64,000 nucleotides of DNA from Nocardiopsis metallicus (GCF_014201115.1 NZ_JACHDO010000001.1:6510001-6574000); one strand, 5' to 3'; counted from the first letter of the stretch, positions 25,402 to 34,173 are shown. Numbers and translations are program-made. Notes: generated by a model not told the origin, from the letters alone.

Positions 25402-25983
25402 ATGCCGCCGAAGGCCATCGATGCCGCCGCTGTCCGTGCTCTGATCGAGACCAACCCCGACACTCTGCTCGTGGATGTGCGTACACCCGCTGAGTATGAG
25501 AGCTCGCACATCGACGGAGCGATCAACCTTCCCCTGGGACAGGTGGACCGCCACCTGGAGCGCATCACCCAGGACGCTGGAGGGCAGATGGTGCTCATCT
25601 GCCAGTCCGGCAGCCGCGCCGAACAGTGCCAGGGCAAGCTCACCAAGGCCGGGCTGGAGGAGACCGTGGTGATGTCGGGCGGCATGAACGCCTGGACCGC
25701 CGCCGGCGCACCGGTGATCAGGGGCCCCGAGCGCTGGGCGCTGGAGCGGCAGGTGCGCCTGGTCGCCGGAAGCATCGTCCTGTTGTCGGTGATCGCGGGC
25801 CTCTGGTGGCCGCCCGCGGTGGGGGTCGCCGGATTCATCGGTGCCGGGCTGACCTTCGCCGCGATCACCAACACCTGCGCCATGGGCATGGCCCTGACCA
25901 AGCTGCCCTACAACCAGCCCCGGAACAAGGTGGACGTCGAGGCCTCCCTGGCCAGGATCAGCCGCAACGCCAACCAGCGGTGA
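25402..25983 (+). CDS. Rhodanese with YgaP-type membrane domain
   Basis: A 193-residue inner-membrane sulfurtransferase. The rhodanese domain (VDVRTPAEYESSHIDGA) has active-site CQSGSR near residue 72. The C-terminal half holds two membrane helices (GSIVLLSVIAGLW, VGVAGFIGAGLTFAAI) and NTCAMGMALTKLPYN, as in YgaP. It would accept sulfane sulfur at the membrane. Start ATG 25402 after GAGGAG. Confidence 0.87.
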   Translation: MPPKAIDAAAVRALIETNPDTLLVDVRTPAEYESSHIDGAINLPLGQVDRHLERITQDAGGQMVLICQSGSRAEQCQGKLTKAGLEETVVMSGGMNAWTAAGAPVIRGPERWALERQVRLVAGSIVLLSVIAGLWWPPAVGVAGFIGAGLTFAAITNTCAMGMALTKLPYNQPRNKVDVEASLARISRNANQR

Positions 25984-26042
25984 GCGCCAGGGCCGGGTGT
26001 CCCGGAACGGGATGCCCGTGCCGGGGGGTGAGCCGAGGGTGT

Positions 26043-26076
26043 CGGTGTGCTCCCGTCACCGGTTGGGAGCACACCG
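26043..26076 (+). terminator. Terminator of the cstB-like operon
   Basis: A 12-bp perfect stem CGGTGTGCTCCC and complement around a 10-base loop, 60 bases after the rhodanese stop. The rest of 25984-26575 shows no convincing gene; it is AT-richer toward 26400-26500 and has a small dyad, GATCAAT-5-ATTGATC (26472-26490). Confidence 0.65.
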
Positions 26077-26575
26077 GCCGCCGCCCGAAGGAAGCCGCAG
26101 GCTCCTACACTCATACGGCTCTGGCCGCCGAACACCACATCCAACACAGACCCATGCTCCAGACCCTGAGCACCGACGCCGTCACCGAAGCAGCGCTGGC
26201 CCGACTGCCCCAGCCCTACCACGGTTGACTCCCGGAAGCCGCGATGTCCCTTCTCCTGACCAGGCCGGTAGATGGAACGCCACGGTCTCCGGTCACCGAC
26301 CGGGTCCCGGGGCGAATACCGCAGCCTGCCAACACTGCACCTGCCTGGGCCGCACCGGCCCCACGCGGCCGTGAGCGGTCTCACGCGCACGATCCGCAGA
26401 CGTACTTTGGAAATATTCGACTGCCCGCCCGTAGACCAATCCCACTGGCGTCGAATGAGGACCACTTGCGTGATCAATTGAACATTGATCGCATTTGCCT
26501 CAGCCCCAACCGAATCAGCCGACGGGGATGCCCATTCGGGTTGCAACTGCACACACAGGGGCAGAGGCACCCCGA

Positions 26576-26599
26576 TTTCCGGTATCAGTGGAATTGATT
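26576..26599 (+). repeat. Degenerate second transposon left end
   Basis: Aligns with the functional left end without gaps at about 17 of 24 positions (TTTCCGGTATCAGTGGAATT against TGTCCAGCGTCATTGGACTT). It has the same distance to the tniQ stop as in the left-end copy. It marks where an ancestral compact element ended. Confidence 0.7.
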
Positions 26600-26630
26600 C
26601 GAGAGAAGTTCTTGACCAGTAGCAGACCAT

Positions 26631-27635
26631 CTATCCCGGCGCGGCCATGACCAGAGTCCGCCAATCTACCCGTTCTTTTTCGCCGACCGGCCCGAACCCC
26701 ACTCGTCTCAGCCAGGAAGAAACGGAGCTGGCGTTGGTGGAGAAGACGTCCGGCCGGGGATGGCCGATCCGCCGCCCGACTTCGAGAAGGAAGTCACGCT
26801 GATCCGGTCGTGGACGGTGGGTCGTGCGCGTAGTGAACGGTCGGCTGGTCGCCTGCACCCAGTACCGAGAACAGATCATCTCGGTCAGCGCCACGATCTC
26901 GGGAAAGCGAAGCGTGAGGGATGGATCCCGCACCACCCAACCCCAGGCGTTCTCGCGCCGCTGCCAGATTCGTTGGACGACGTCCGAGCGGTGCGGATGA
27001 GAGCCGTAGCGGTACTGCGACCAGAGCTGATAAGCGGCGAAAACCGCCTTGTCCGCACGCTCGGCGTCCTTGCGCCGCAGGCGCAGGAACCGGTGCGCCG
27101 CGGCCTCCAGCCCGGGATACTCATCCAGCTTGAGCGGACGGTCTTGAGGTTGGTCCGCCAGCCAGAACCCATGGCGCAGACACACCAGCCGCCCCGGTGC
27201 GAGGACGATCTGCGGGCGTGTGGTGAGCCCGCGGGCCGCGGAACACCTCGGGCAGGCGGACACCACATTCCAGGGAGGGGTCAGCACCCTCTTCAGGAGG
27301 TGGCCCTGAGCGATGGGCACATCCCGGCGATGCTTGGAATGAACCCACAGATCCCGAAACGACAGAGTCCGATGGAGCGTGTTGAGCGGGTAGCCGCTGA
27401 CCGCGGCCAGACGCTGGGCGGCGCGGGGGTTGAGTGCGAAGTCGTAGTGGTGCCACCCGTTGGTACGGATGGATTCATACGTGCCGCACAAGGCGATGTG
27501 GGACAGGGCCAGGTACTCGTCCATGCCGTTCATCTCGGCCAGCCGGCCGATGTAGGAGGAGGTGGTCTCGGCGGCGACCGGGGGCGTGGTGAAGGGATAG
27601 GTCACCGTCGCGGGGACCTCCCACATGGCCCTCAC
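26631..27635 (-). CDS. tniQ: TniQ-family transposition targeting protein
   Basis: A 334-residue target-selection protein of a Tn7-like element. The N-terminal TniQ domain (ETTSSYIGRLAEMNGMDEYLAL) carries a zinc ribbon, CPRC near residue 131 and CLRH further on, and the C-terminus is helical and basic. It bridges target DNA and the TnsC AAA+ ring. Shorter than TnsD, so site choice is probably relaxed or directed to replicons (inference). GTG start overlaps the tnsC stop. Confidence 0.88.
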   Translation of the reverse strand: MRAMWEVPATVTYPFTTPPVAAETTSSYIGRLAEMNGMDEYLALSHIALCGTYESIRTNGWHHYDFALNPRAAQRLAAVSGYPLNTLHRTLSFRDLWVHSKHRRDVPIAQGHLLKRVLTPPWNVVSACPRCSAARGLTTRPQIVLAPGRLVCLRHGFWLADQPQDRPLKLDEYPGLEAAAHRFLRLRRKDAERADKAVFAAYQLWSQYRYGSHPHRSDVVQRIWQRRENAWGWVVRDPSLTLRFPEIVALTEMICSRYWVQATSRPFTTRTTHRPRPDQRDFLLEVGRRIGHPRPDVFSTNASSVSSWLRRVGFGPVGEKERVDWRTLVMAAPG

Positions 27636-28696
27636 CGGCGGCTCCCCGCCCGAGCGGAGGTTCCTCGCAGCGCAGGGCGGGCGTGCTCTTGGTGTTCGGC
27701 GGCATGGTCCAGCCGCACCCGCCCCAGTGAGGCCTTGGTGATGGTCTCGGTGCCGTCCAGGATTGCTTCGACCGCGGCCTCGCGGACCAGGTGCGCGAGA
27801 CTGCCGATCATCCCGCCGCTGCGTTGATGCAGGTAGTCAGCGTGGCACAGGAGTCTTCCCTCCGGGAGGCGGTGCAGGCACAGCGCTTGTTCGAGCGTGG
27901 CCACCAGCGCACCCCACTCCTGGCGTTGGATGGTGGTGCCGTTGGCGAAGGGGCGCGCGTCGACGCTCGCGAACCGCCCGGCGATCTGGCGCCCGCGGGT
28001 CCCGGAGAACAACCCCTTGGCCTCGACGTCGATCCCGGCGTAGACGAAGGTCGCCGAGATCCGCTCGGCCAGGTACTTGAGCTGGTCGGAGGCGTCAGCG
28101 CCCGCGCGGGTCTCCAGGGAGATGTTGTGGATCTCGTCCACCAGGACCAGGTCCGTGCCCAGCCGGTCGAGCACGTCGCACAGGCTGTTGGTGATGTCGA
28201 CCTGGCTGGCCCGGTTCTTGATGGGCAGACCGACGAACCGGGCCAGCTCCCCGGCGAGGGTCTTGGGTGTCGCCGCCGGCGGGACGGTGATGTAGACCAC
28301 GGGCAGGTAGGGGCCCTGCACATCCCCTCGCCGTCGCCGTGAGCGGATCTCGTGGTGCTTACCCAACTGGGTGATCGCGGTGGACTTGCCGGTGCCGGCC
28401 TGGCCGGAGACGACCAGTCCGCGGCGGGCCGAGAACTGGTCGCGGTTGAGCAGAACCAAGCGCCGCCCCAGGCGGCTGATCTCGTTGACCAGGGGCGTGG
28501 CGACCGTGACCAGGCGTGCGTGATGGCGCAGCCGCAGCTCGTCGTAGTCCTCTCTGGCGGCCTCGGAGAGCTGCCGCCACTGCTCCGAGGGCAGCAGTTC
28601 GGGAGGGGCCGGGGTGTCGGCGACGAACCGCGCCCAGTTCGACTTGACCGTCAACGACCCGGCCATCTCGCGGGCCGGGTCGGAAACCGTGCTCAC
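27632..28696 (-). CDS. tnsC: TnsC/TniB-type AAA+ transposition regulator
   Basis: A 354-residue ATPase that links target selection to the transposase. Walker A is GQAGTGKSTAI near residue 98, Walker B DLVLVDEIHNIS near 182, and a sensor region VYAGIDVEAKGLF follows. The N- and C-terminal extensions would contact TniQ and TnsB. Both ends overlap neighbours by four bases, showing a coupled tnsA-B-C-tniQ operon. Confidence 0.9.
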   Translation of the reverse strand: MSTVSDPAREMAGSLTVKSNWARFVADTPAPPELLPSEQWRQLSEAAREDYDELRLRHHARLVTVATPLVNEISRLGRRLVLLNRDQFSARRGLVVSGQAGTGKSTAITQLGKHHEIRSRRRRGDVQGPYLPVVYITVPPAATPKTLAGELARFVGLPIKNRASQVDITNSLCDVLDRLGTDLVLVDEIHNISLETRAGADASDQLKYLAERISATFVYAGIDVEAKGLFSGTRGRQIAGRFASVDARPFANGTTIQRQEWGALVATLEQALCLHRLPEGRLLCHADYLHQRSGGMIGSLAHLVREAAVEAILDGTETITKASLGRVRLDHAAEHQEHARPALRGTSARAGSRR

Positions 28697-30717
28697 CGGT
28701 AGGGCTCCTCTGCGGTGGGGTCGAACACTCCGAACGGGATGATCTGAGCGAGTTCCTGCTCCTCATCGGGGCTGGACTCCGACGGCTCGGGCGCGGCAGT
28801 GTGCGGAAGGTGGGAGGGGGCCGAGTGGGTCCGGGCCGCAGTGCGGCGCTGGCGGGCGGGGCCCTCACCGGCGCGGGTCAGGAGTCGCTCCAGCGCGGCG
28901 GCGATGGCCGCCTGGTCGGTGTCGTCTCCGCCGCGTTGGGTCACGATCTGCCGGGCCGCGCGCCAGGTGAAGTCGGCGAACGGCTGGCGGGCTAGGTGGT
29001 GCAAGGTCCAGGGGACGGTGACCCAGCCGCCCGCGCGGGTGTCGCGGACCCAGACCCGGGACAGATCGTAGGGGTCGTAGTGCACGGCCCAGCGGCCGTC
29101 CTTGGCCGAAATACCCGAATCCTGGCGGCGCAGGGGGTTGAGGTCGGAGCAGTCGTAGGTTCGGTGGTCCAGGTGGATGCCGTCGGCGTTGATCCGCCGC
29201 CACTGCACGGGCAACAGCTCCAGGTAGTCCTCACCGACCAGTGGGATCGGCACGTAACCGGCTGCGGTGATCAGGGCCGCGTACATCTCGTTGGGGGACA
29301 GGACCGTGGCGGGCAGGTGGGGATCGCGCAGTCCCTCGTGCGGGCGGACCTGCCACCCGGCCAACACCCACTCGTCGAACAGCTCCTGCACCTGCTCCAC
29401 CGTCCAGACGGTGCGCGCTTGCACGTCCTGGCCGCGGTGGGTGGTCGAGGGGCCGGTGTACCCGGCTACGTGCTGGCAGAACAGGGTGTTGATGGACCCG
29501 AAGGTGCGCTCCACGATTGCCTTGTCGGTCGGGGTGCGCGGATGGGCGGGCAGCACCGAGATCCCCAACCGGTCGCACGCCCGCACGAACGTCTCGGAGA
29601 TGAACACCCGGCCGCGGTCGATCACTACCGCCTCCGGGGCGATGACCGGCCGGGCCGCCGCCTGCTCCAAGCGCGCGTCCAGTTCTAGCAATCGGGAGTG
29701 GGGGATACGGGAATGGGCCATCGACAGGGCGGTCGACCAGCCCGGACGCATCGGCTCGGGGACCAGCATGCGCGCCAGGAGCAGGGAAGCGTCCACCGCC
29801 TTGGTGGCCCGCGGGCGCACGATGGCCGCGCAGATCGTGCGGGTGGCCACATCCAGGGCGATGGTCAGCTCCACCCGCCCGGCCACCCCGTCATCGAACA
29901 CCGCCATCACGTCCAACGGGGTCGTGTCGATCTGCACCAACTCGCCCGGCCGGTTCGCCACCGTGCGTGTGAAGGCCCCTTCCGGGCGCTGGGCCAGGGA
30001 GCGCCGCGTGGTCGCCGACCCGAAGGTGTGCTGCCCGGTGGAGAGCGCATCGACCAGCCGATCGAACGTGCGCGCAGACGGCAAGGGGACCGTTCCTTCG
30101 CCGAACCGGGCGATCACCGCCTCTTGGACCTGACGCCGTAGCCGTGACTTCGTCCCCGTCGACTGCACGGCCTGCGCGGCGATCGCTTCCCGGGCGGCTT
30201 GCACGACACGCTCGTCCACCCGCCCATAAGGGCTGGAGGGGCGGGTGTGTCGGTGGTCGACCAGACCCCACAGTCCTTGGGCGCGGTAGCGCAGACGGCG
30301 CCGTTTGACCGTGACCGCGCTCGTCCGCCTGCCCGCGGCCGTGAGTTCGGTGGCCTTGGCCTCCTCGCGCTGCTCCAGCGTCGTGCTCTGGGGGTCGAAG
30401 CCCGCACGCGGCTGCTGCGCCCCGGGTAGCAGGCCCGTCTGGACCTCCAGGACGTGCCGCTCCCATGCCCGGGCCTCCTTGACCACCGCGGTGGGCAAGG
30501 CCTCCAGCAACCCGGCCGGCTCCAACCGGGGCGCCACCGGGGTCGGCGCACCTGAGAGCAGCTCAAAGCCCGTAGACGACAGCAGATACGACAACAGGAC
30601 CACCTGCGAGGCCCCCGTCCTATCGACCAGACGCACCGCCTCACCCACCGCCGTCACGGTCCACTCCGCGTCGTCGAAAAGAATCCGGTCACCCGGCCGC
30701 AGGACGCGCCCCGCCAT
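28693..30717 (-). CDS. tnsB: TnsB/TniA-type DDE transposase
   Basis: A 674-residue Mu/rve-superfamily transposase that binds the ends and joins them to target. N-terminal helix-turn-helix parts are followed by the RNase H-like core with catalytic Asp in VQIDTTPLDVM (about 262), Asp in VVIDRGRVF (about 365) and Glu in KAIVERTFGS (about 403). A Mu-type C-terminal beta-barrel (QWRRINADGIHLDHRTYDC) follows. Start at 30717 overlaps tnsA by 29 bases. Confidence 0.92.
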   Translation of the reverse strand: MAGRVLRPGDRILFDDAEWTVTAVGEAVRLVDRTGASQVVLLSYLLSSTGFELLSGAPTPVAPRLEPAGLLEALPTAVVKEARAWERHVLEVQTGLLPGAQQPRAGFDPQSTTLEQREEAKATELTAAGRRTSAVTVKRRRLRYRAQGLWGLVDHRHTRPSSPYGRVDERVVQAAREAIAAQAVQSTGTKSRLRRQVQEAVIARFGEGTVPLPSARTFDRLVDALSTGQHTFGSATTRRSLAQRPEGAFTRTVANRPGELVQIDTTPLDVMAVFDDGVAGRVELTIALDVATRTICAAIVRPRATKAVDASLLLARMLVPEPMRPGWSTALSMAHSRIPHSRLLELDARLEQAAARPVIAPEAVVIDRGRVFISETFVRACDRLGISVLPAHPRTPTDKAIVERTFGSINTLFCQHVAGYTGPSTTHRGQDVQARTVWTVEQVQELFDEWVLAGWQVRPHEGLRDPHLPATVLSPNEMYAALITAAGYVPIPLVGEDYLELLPVQWRRINADGIHLDHRTYDCSDLNPLRRQDSGISAKDGRWAVHYDPYDLSRVWVRDTRAGGWVTVPWTLHHLARQPFADFTWRAARQIVTQRGGDDTDQAAIAAALERLLTRAGEGPARQRRTAARTHSAPSHLPHTAAPEPSESSPDEEQELAQIIPFGVFDPTAEEPYR

Positions 30718-31519
30718 CGCCGCCTCCTTCCGTGGCCGCTTGTACTGAGCCCTGGGCGCCGTGTGCCGTGCTAGCTACCACATTTCGGGCTGCGACCAGC
30801 GAGTTCTCCGTCAACGGCACGGACAGGTTCGTCTCCAGCTCTGTGTGCCAGAGCAGGTGGAACACGACAGGCAGGGTGCCCAGCGGATCACCCAGGATTG
30901 CCGCCAGCTCCCACACCGGCACAGGATCGGCGGCGAGCCCTACAGCGGTCCGGGCAAGATCCCCACGCCCGCACCGGGCGTGCCGGTAGCCGGACAACCA
31001 GCGCAGATTCGCCGTGCGCACAGGGTCGGGAGCGTGGAGAACGTCGAAGCGCCAGCCCAACCAGGAGCACGCGCGAGCGGCCATGGCGAACACCGCCTCA
31101 TCGCGTGCTCCGATCCGGTCGGCCGGGCGGCAGTCGATGACCGAACCGGTTCCGCATACGTGGCGGAGAAAGAAGTCGGGCGCGTGGCGGCGTTCTCGTC
31201 CGTCCTCGTGCCACAGCAGCCAAAAGGGCTGGGAGGCGATGCCCGTGACGGTCGGGTCGAAGTCGAAGCCGATCAGCAGGTCCCGTTCCAGCCATGACTC
31301 GAACCCCACGTGGGAGCCGGTCGTCGCGGTCCACCACCAGCCCGTGTTGTTGCGCTGACCCCGGAACGACGGGAAGGAACGGATCGGCAGCACGGACTCG
31401 AAGGGGTATCGGGCCGCTTGCTCCAGAGGCAGACGTTCCTCGGTGCCGTCAGGGGCGAGGAAGACGACCTCGAACCTTACGGGCGCCCCGGTCTCCTGCA
31501 CCCCATACCCAGGCTGCAT
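30689..31519 (-). CDS. tnsA: TnsA-like transposase endonuclease subunit
   Basis: A 276-residue nuclease that cuts the 5' strands so the element moves by cut-and-paste. The PD-(D/E)xK-like core is visible: GFESWLERD (E74/E78), HAPDFF (D115) and SVIDCR (D129, R131). The usual Lys of the family is Arg here, a conservative change. ATG at 31519 gives the family N-terminus; the frame extends to a TTG at 31612, almost at the right end. First gene after the right terminus. Confidence 0.85.
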   Translation of the reverse strand: MQPGYGVQETGAPVRFEVVFLAPDGTEERLPLEQAARYPFESVLPIRSFPSFRGQRNNTGWWWTATTGSHVGFESWLERDLLIGFDFDPTVTGIASQPFWLLWHEDGRERRHAPDFFLRHVCGTGSVIDCRPADRIGARDEAVFAMAARACSWLGWRFDVLHAPDPVRTANLRWLSGYRHARCGRGDLARTAVGLAADPVPVWELAAILGDPLGTLPVVFHLLWHTELETNLSVPLTENSLVAARNVVASTAHGAQGSVQAATEGGGDGGARPAAG

Positions 31520-31625
31520 CCATACCGCTTTCAAACGCTCACTGTCAGTGTGGAGTAACCCTACTGGCGCAAGCCCGGCCTGGGGAGCAAAACGACTGAC
31601 GCAACAGATCAACTGCCTGCCGACG

Positions 31626-31649
31626 GATCAAGTCCAATGACGCCGGACA
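31626..31649 (-). repeat. Transposon right terminal inverted repeat
   Basis: Ends ...GGACA. Its reverse complement matches the left end at 23 of 24 bases. It is followed at once by the GAGGA duplication (31650-31654). Confidence 0.93.
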
Positions 31650-31773
31650 GAGGAACGCGGGCGGCAGAACCCCAAGGCGATCGTTACTTTCGCGTGACAA
31701 TCGGCAGCCCGACTCGGCAAACCCTCTTCCCTGAAGTGGCACCCACAGCAACCGCCCTAACCAGGGAGAACAC

Positions 31774-32586
31774 GTGGGTAATGCCAGCGACCTCGACCGC
31801 ACCCTCACCATCGTCGATGACCTCCACCAGGAGTGGGACCGACTGTGCGCCCAGGAACGGACACAGCAGCAGGTACAGCAGTGGTCGGCCTCCGACATGA
31901 GATTGCGCGAAGCCACCAGCCTGCGCGACCTTCAAGACCTCGTGTCCGGGCCCACCTCGGCAGAAACCGACCTTCTCTTCCGAGCTCTGCTCGACTACGC
32001 CTCCGAGCCTGGCTCTGACGGAGATCTAGCCGCACGGGCTCTGCTGCAGCTGATGATCGCCCGCGTCATCCACACCTCGCGGTCCATGACCAACCTCATC
32101 AATGACATCGAGGAGCGCACACAGCTCGCCACTGTGGCCCTGTACGAGGCAATTCGCACCTGCCCAAGAGACAAGACACGCTTCTTGCCCCCGCACCTGG
32201 CATGGACGGCGCACAAGCGCGCGCTGAGCCTCGCCCGGGTGGGGGGCGCAGAAACCCCTATCGGTGTGTTCGGCGTGGAGACCGCACCGCTGCACCACGA
32301 CGAGCAGCTACATCACGAGGAGCATCTGCACCCGAGCGAAGAGCTGGCTCAGGTCCTAGCTTGGTCGATTGCCGAAGGAGTCATCAACGCGGGTGAAGCT
32401 GAGCTGCTCGCACACCGGTACGGCGAGGAATCCCCAGGACGTGAATCCTGGTCCAGCCTGGCCGACTCCCACGCCGTTGCCGACCAGATGGGCATCAGCC
32501 CACACGCCATGCGGCAGCGGTGCAGTCGCGCTGCACGCAAGATCGCCAAGGTCTCAGGTCGCTATCTCGCACAACAGATCCGCTGA
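31774..32586 (+). CDS. Sigma factor-like helix-turn-helix protein
   Basis: A 270-residue cytoplasmic protein. The middle is helical (LATVALYEAIRTCPRDKTRF, PHLAWTAHKRALSLARVGG) and recalls sigma region 2. The C-terminus carries a region 4-like HTH: AELLAHRYG, then AVADQMGISPHAMRQRCSRAARKIA (about 235-262). GTG start with AGGGAGA upstream. It lies just outside the transposon and opens the conjugation locus. It could direct RNA polymerase to the bipartite motif found at 32591, 43610 and 47033 (inference). Sequence divergence leaves room for a plain DNA-binding regulator. Confidence 0.58.
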   Translation: MGNASDLDRTLTIVDDLHQEWDRLCAQERTQQQVQQWSASDMRLREATSLRDLQDLVSGPTSAETDLLFRALLDYASEPGSDGDLAARALLQLMIARVIHTSRSMTNLINDIEERTQLATVALYEAIRTCPRDKTRFLPPHLAWTAHKRALSLARVGGAETPIGVFGVETAPLHHDEQLHHEEHLHPSEELAQVLAWSIAEGVINAGEAELLAHRYGEESPGRESWSSLADSHAVADQMGISPHAMRQRCSRAARKIAKVSGRYLAQQIR

Positions 32587-32590
32587 ACCC

Positions 32591-32621
32591 TGTCACAGGC
32601 CTCGCCTTTAAGGGCTTGTTC
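32591..32621 (+). promoter_or_regulatory. Bipartite motif copy 1 (T4SS operon)
   Basis: TGTCACA, nine bases, TTTAAGGGCTTGTTC. Identical architecture to copies at 43610-43640 and 47033-47063. It lies 36 bases before the ATG of the first small gene of the T4SS operon and 5 bases after the sigma-like gene. Confidence 0.72.
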
Positions 32622-32657
32622 TTATGACGCCATTTCACCGACCTGACGAGGACCTGT

Positions 32658-32951
32658 ATGTATGACTTCTACGCCGACCCCGAGCCCGACTTCCTGTACA
32701 CCGATGGTCTGAACCTGCTGACCGACGATGAGCACACTGTCGGACTTGCCCATCTGACGTTGACGCCGATTCTGCAGGCACTCCAGGACAACCCCTTCAA
32801 CGCCCGTGTCATCGCAGAGCTGCGTGAATACCTGGACTTCCAGGCCGAGGAGGCCATGGACGCCTTCAACCGCCTGTGCGAGCTCGGCCCCACCTACCTG
32901 ACCAACCGCCTTGCCGAACTGAACGCGGAGTACGAGGGGGAGGAGTGGTAG
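32658..32951 (+). CDS. Small acidic protein leading the T4SS operon
   Basis: A 97-residue soluble, strongly acidic, helical protein (VIAELREYLDFQAEEAMDAF near the middle). ATG at 32658 after GACGAGGACC. Its stop is reached within the start region of the TcpC-like gene, so the two are coupled. Not recognised; it may be a regulator or chaperone of the conjugation apparatus. Confidence 0.6.
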   Translation: MYDFYADPEPDFLYTDGLNLLTDDEHTVGLAHLTLTPILQALQDNPFNARVIAELREYLDFQAEEAMDAFNRLCELGPTYLTNRLAELNAEYEGEEW

Positions 32952-33844
32952 GCAAGGCGCCCACCACGGAGCCGACACGCGAGCCGTGGTTCACCCCGCA
33001 CCTGCCCCGGCCCATTCGGACCATCCTGGTTCAACTCATCGTGTGGATCGCCATTCTCAGCGGCCCCGCAGCACTGTTCGTGCAGGTCACCCGAGGTGGA
33101 CCAGCCGTACCAGAGGCTGGGCCAGAGCGGTCCGACCAGCAGGTGGACCTGTCCGCACTTGCAGTGGCGGGTTGGGCTGAACGCGCCATCACCGCCTACG
33201 TGGAAGGAGACCTCGACACCGTCCGGCTGGCATTCCCGGTCAGCGATCGCCAGCTGTCCTCCTTACCGGACCCGGCTGCTGCACCCACTCGGGTCAGCAC
33301 CGTGGCTCTTGAACAGACCACCGACGAGGTATGGGCCGTGACTGTCGCGGTCTACCCCCGCCGGGAAGACCCCGCCTCGCCAGCGGTAAGACACCTCCAA
33401 CTGGCGGTTCATGGCAAGGACGCCTCTTGGACAGCCTTGACGCTGCCCGCTGAAGTGGGCGTTTGGGGCCCTGGCGACCTGCCCGATCTCGGCTACGTCT
33501 CGCGCAAGCTGGCCGACTCACCGCTCACTGAAGCGGTACAGGGCTGGGCTGCTGCCTACCTGGTCGCAGACGGAGAGCTCGACCGCTATCTGGCTCCCGA
33601 CACAACCCATCCGCCCATCACCATGGCGCACACCGCGGTGAAGGTCGACGGTGTCTATCCCGCCCAGAGCGATGAGGACATCGCAACCGCGTCCCCGTCC
33701 GATGGCGACACCGTCTCTGTGCTGGTGGACCTGACCGTCACCACCGCGGACGACCAGACCTGGCCCATGAGCTACGCCCTGGAGCTGAGCTCCCGCAGCC
33801 AGCGCTGGGAGATCAGCGCCGTTGCGACCTCGCCTCTGACCTAG
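32945..33844 (+). CDS. TcpC-like conjugal transfer protein
   Basis: A 299-residue bitopic membrane protein with one N-terminal helix (IRTILVQLIVWIAILSGPAAL, about 22-42). Two extracytoplasmic alpha/beta domains follow (VDLSALAVAGWAERAITAYVEGD and LTEAVQGWAAAYLVADGEL), each NTF2-like as in TcpC/VirB8-type proteins that form the T4SS bridge. GTG at 32945 overlaps the previous stop region and has GGGGGAGGA just upstream. Confidence 0.78.
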   Translation: MVGKAPTTEPTREPWFTPHLPRPIRTILVQLIVWIAILSGPAALFVQVTRGGPAVPEAGPERSDQQVDLSALAVAGWAERAITAYVEGDLDTVRLAFPVSDRQLSSLPDPAAAPTRVSTVALEQTTDEVWAVTVAVYPRREDPASPAVRHLQLAVHGKDASWTALTLPAEVGVWGPGDLPDLGYVSRKLADSPLTEAVQGWAAAYLVADGELDRYLAPDTTHPPITMAHTAVKVDGVYPAQSDEDIATASPSDGDTVSVLVDLTVTTADDQTWPMSYALELSSRSQRWEISAVATSPLT

Positions 33845-33897
33845 CCACCAATCCCACCCATCACGGTCCCCACACCACCGACAAGTGGAGGTCAACC

Positions 33898-34173
33898 ATG
33901 CCCGAAACCATCCTCCAGGCAGGTGTTCTGGACTGGTACGACACCAAGCTGAACGAGATCACTGACCTGGTCAACCCAACCCTGTGGCTCATCGGTGTCT
34001 TCGTCGTCCTGGCCAGCTACGTCGTGTACCGCAGCTGGAAGAAAGCAGCGATCGCGGCGTTGGGCATGGCAATCATCATCGCGCTGATCAACAACGTCGA
34101 CGGCATCGCCAACATGTTCGAGGGCGAAGTCGAAGCCTCCGCCCCCGCCACGACTGAGCACACGCTGGCGTGA
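33898..34173 (+). CDS. TcpD-like small membrane protein
   Basis: A 91-residue protein with two membrane helices (LWLIGVFVVLASYVVY and AAIAALGMAIIIALI) separated by RSWKK. This size and topology match TcpD-like or VirB2/B3-like components between TcpC and TcpE. ATG 33898 after AAGTGGAGG. Its stop overlaps the next GTG (GTGA). Confidence 0.65.
   Translation: MPETILQAGVLDWYDTKLNEITDLVNPTLWLIGVFVVLASYVVYRSWKKAAIAALGMAIIIALINNVDGIANMFEGEVEASAPATTEHTLA

Larger units (their letters stand above)
10402..31649. mobile_element. Complete Tn7-like transposon (21.2 kb) with redox and sulfur cargo
   Basis: The left end (10402-10425) and the inverted right end (31626-31649) match at 23 of 24 positions, start with TGT/end with ACA as Tn7 elements do, and are flanked by a perfect 5-bp direct repeat GAGGA (10397-10401 and 31650-31654). 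Tn7 family elements make 5-bp duplications. tnsA, tnsB, tnsC and tniQ lie at the right side, all leftward. The cargo (10.8-26 kb) encodes DsbA/CcdA thiol redox, CtaG, and persulfide detoxification. No tnsE and no CRISPR components are visible. The insertion is between two divergent genes of the host replicon. Confidence 0.93.

Noticed and set aside
10402..31649. CRISPR-associated (CAST) type of Tn7-like element
   Set aside because: No Cas12k, Cascade genes or repeat arrays are visible inside the ends.
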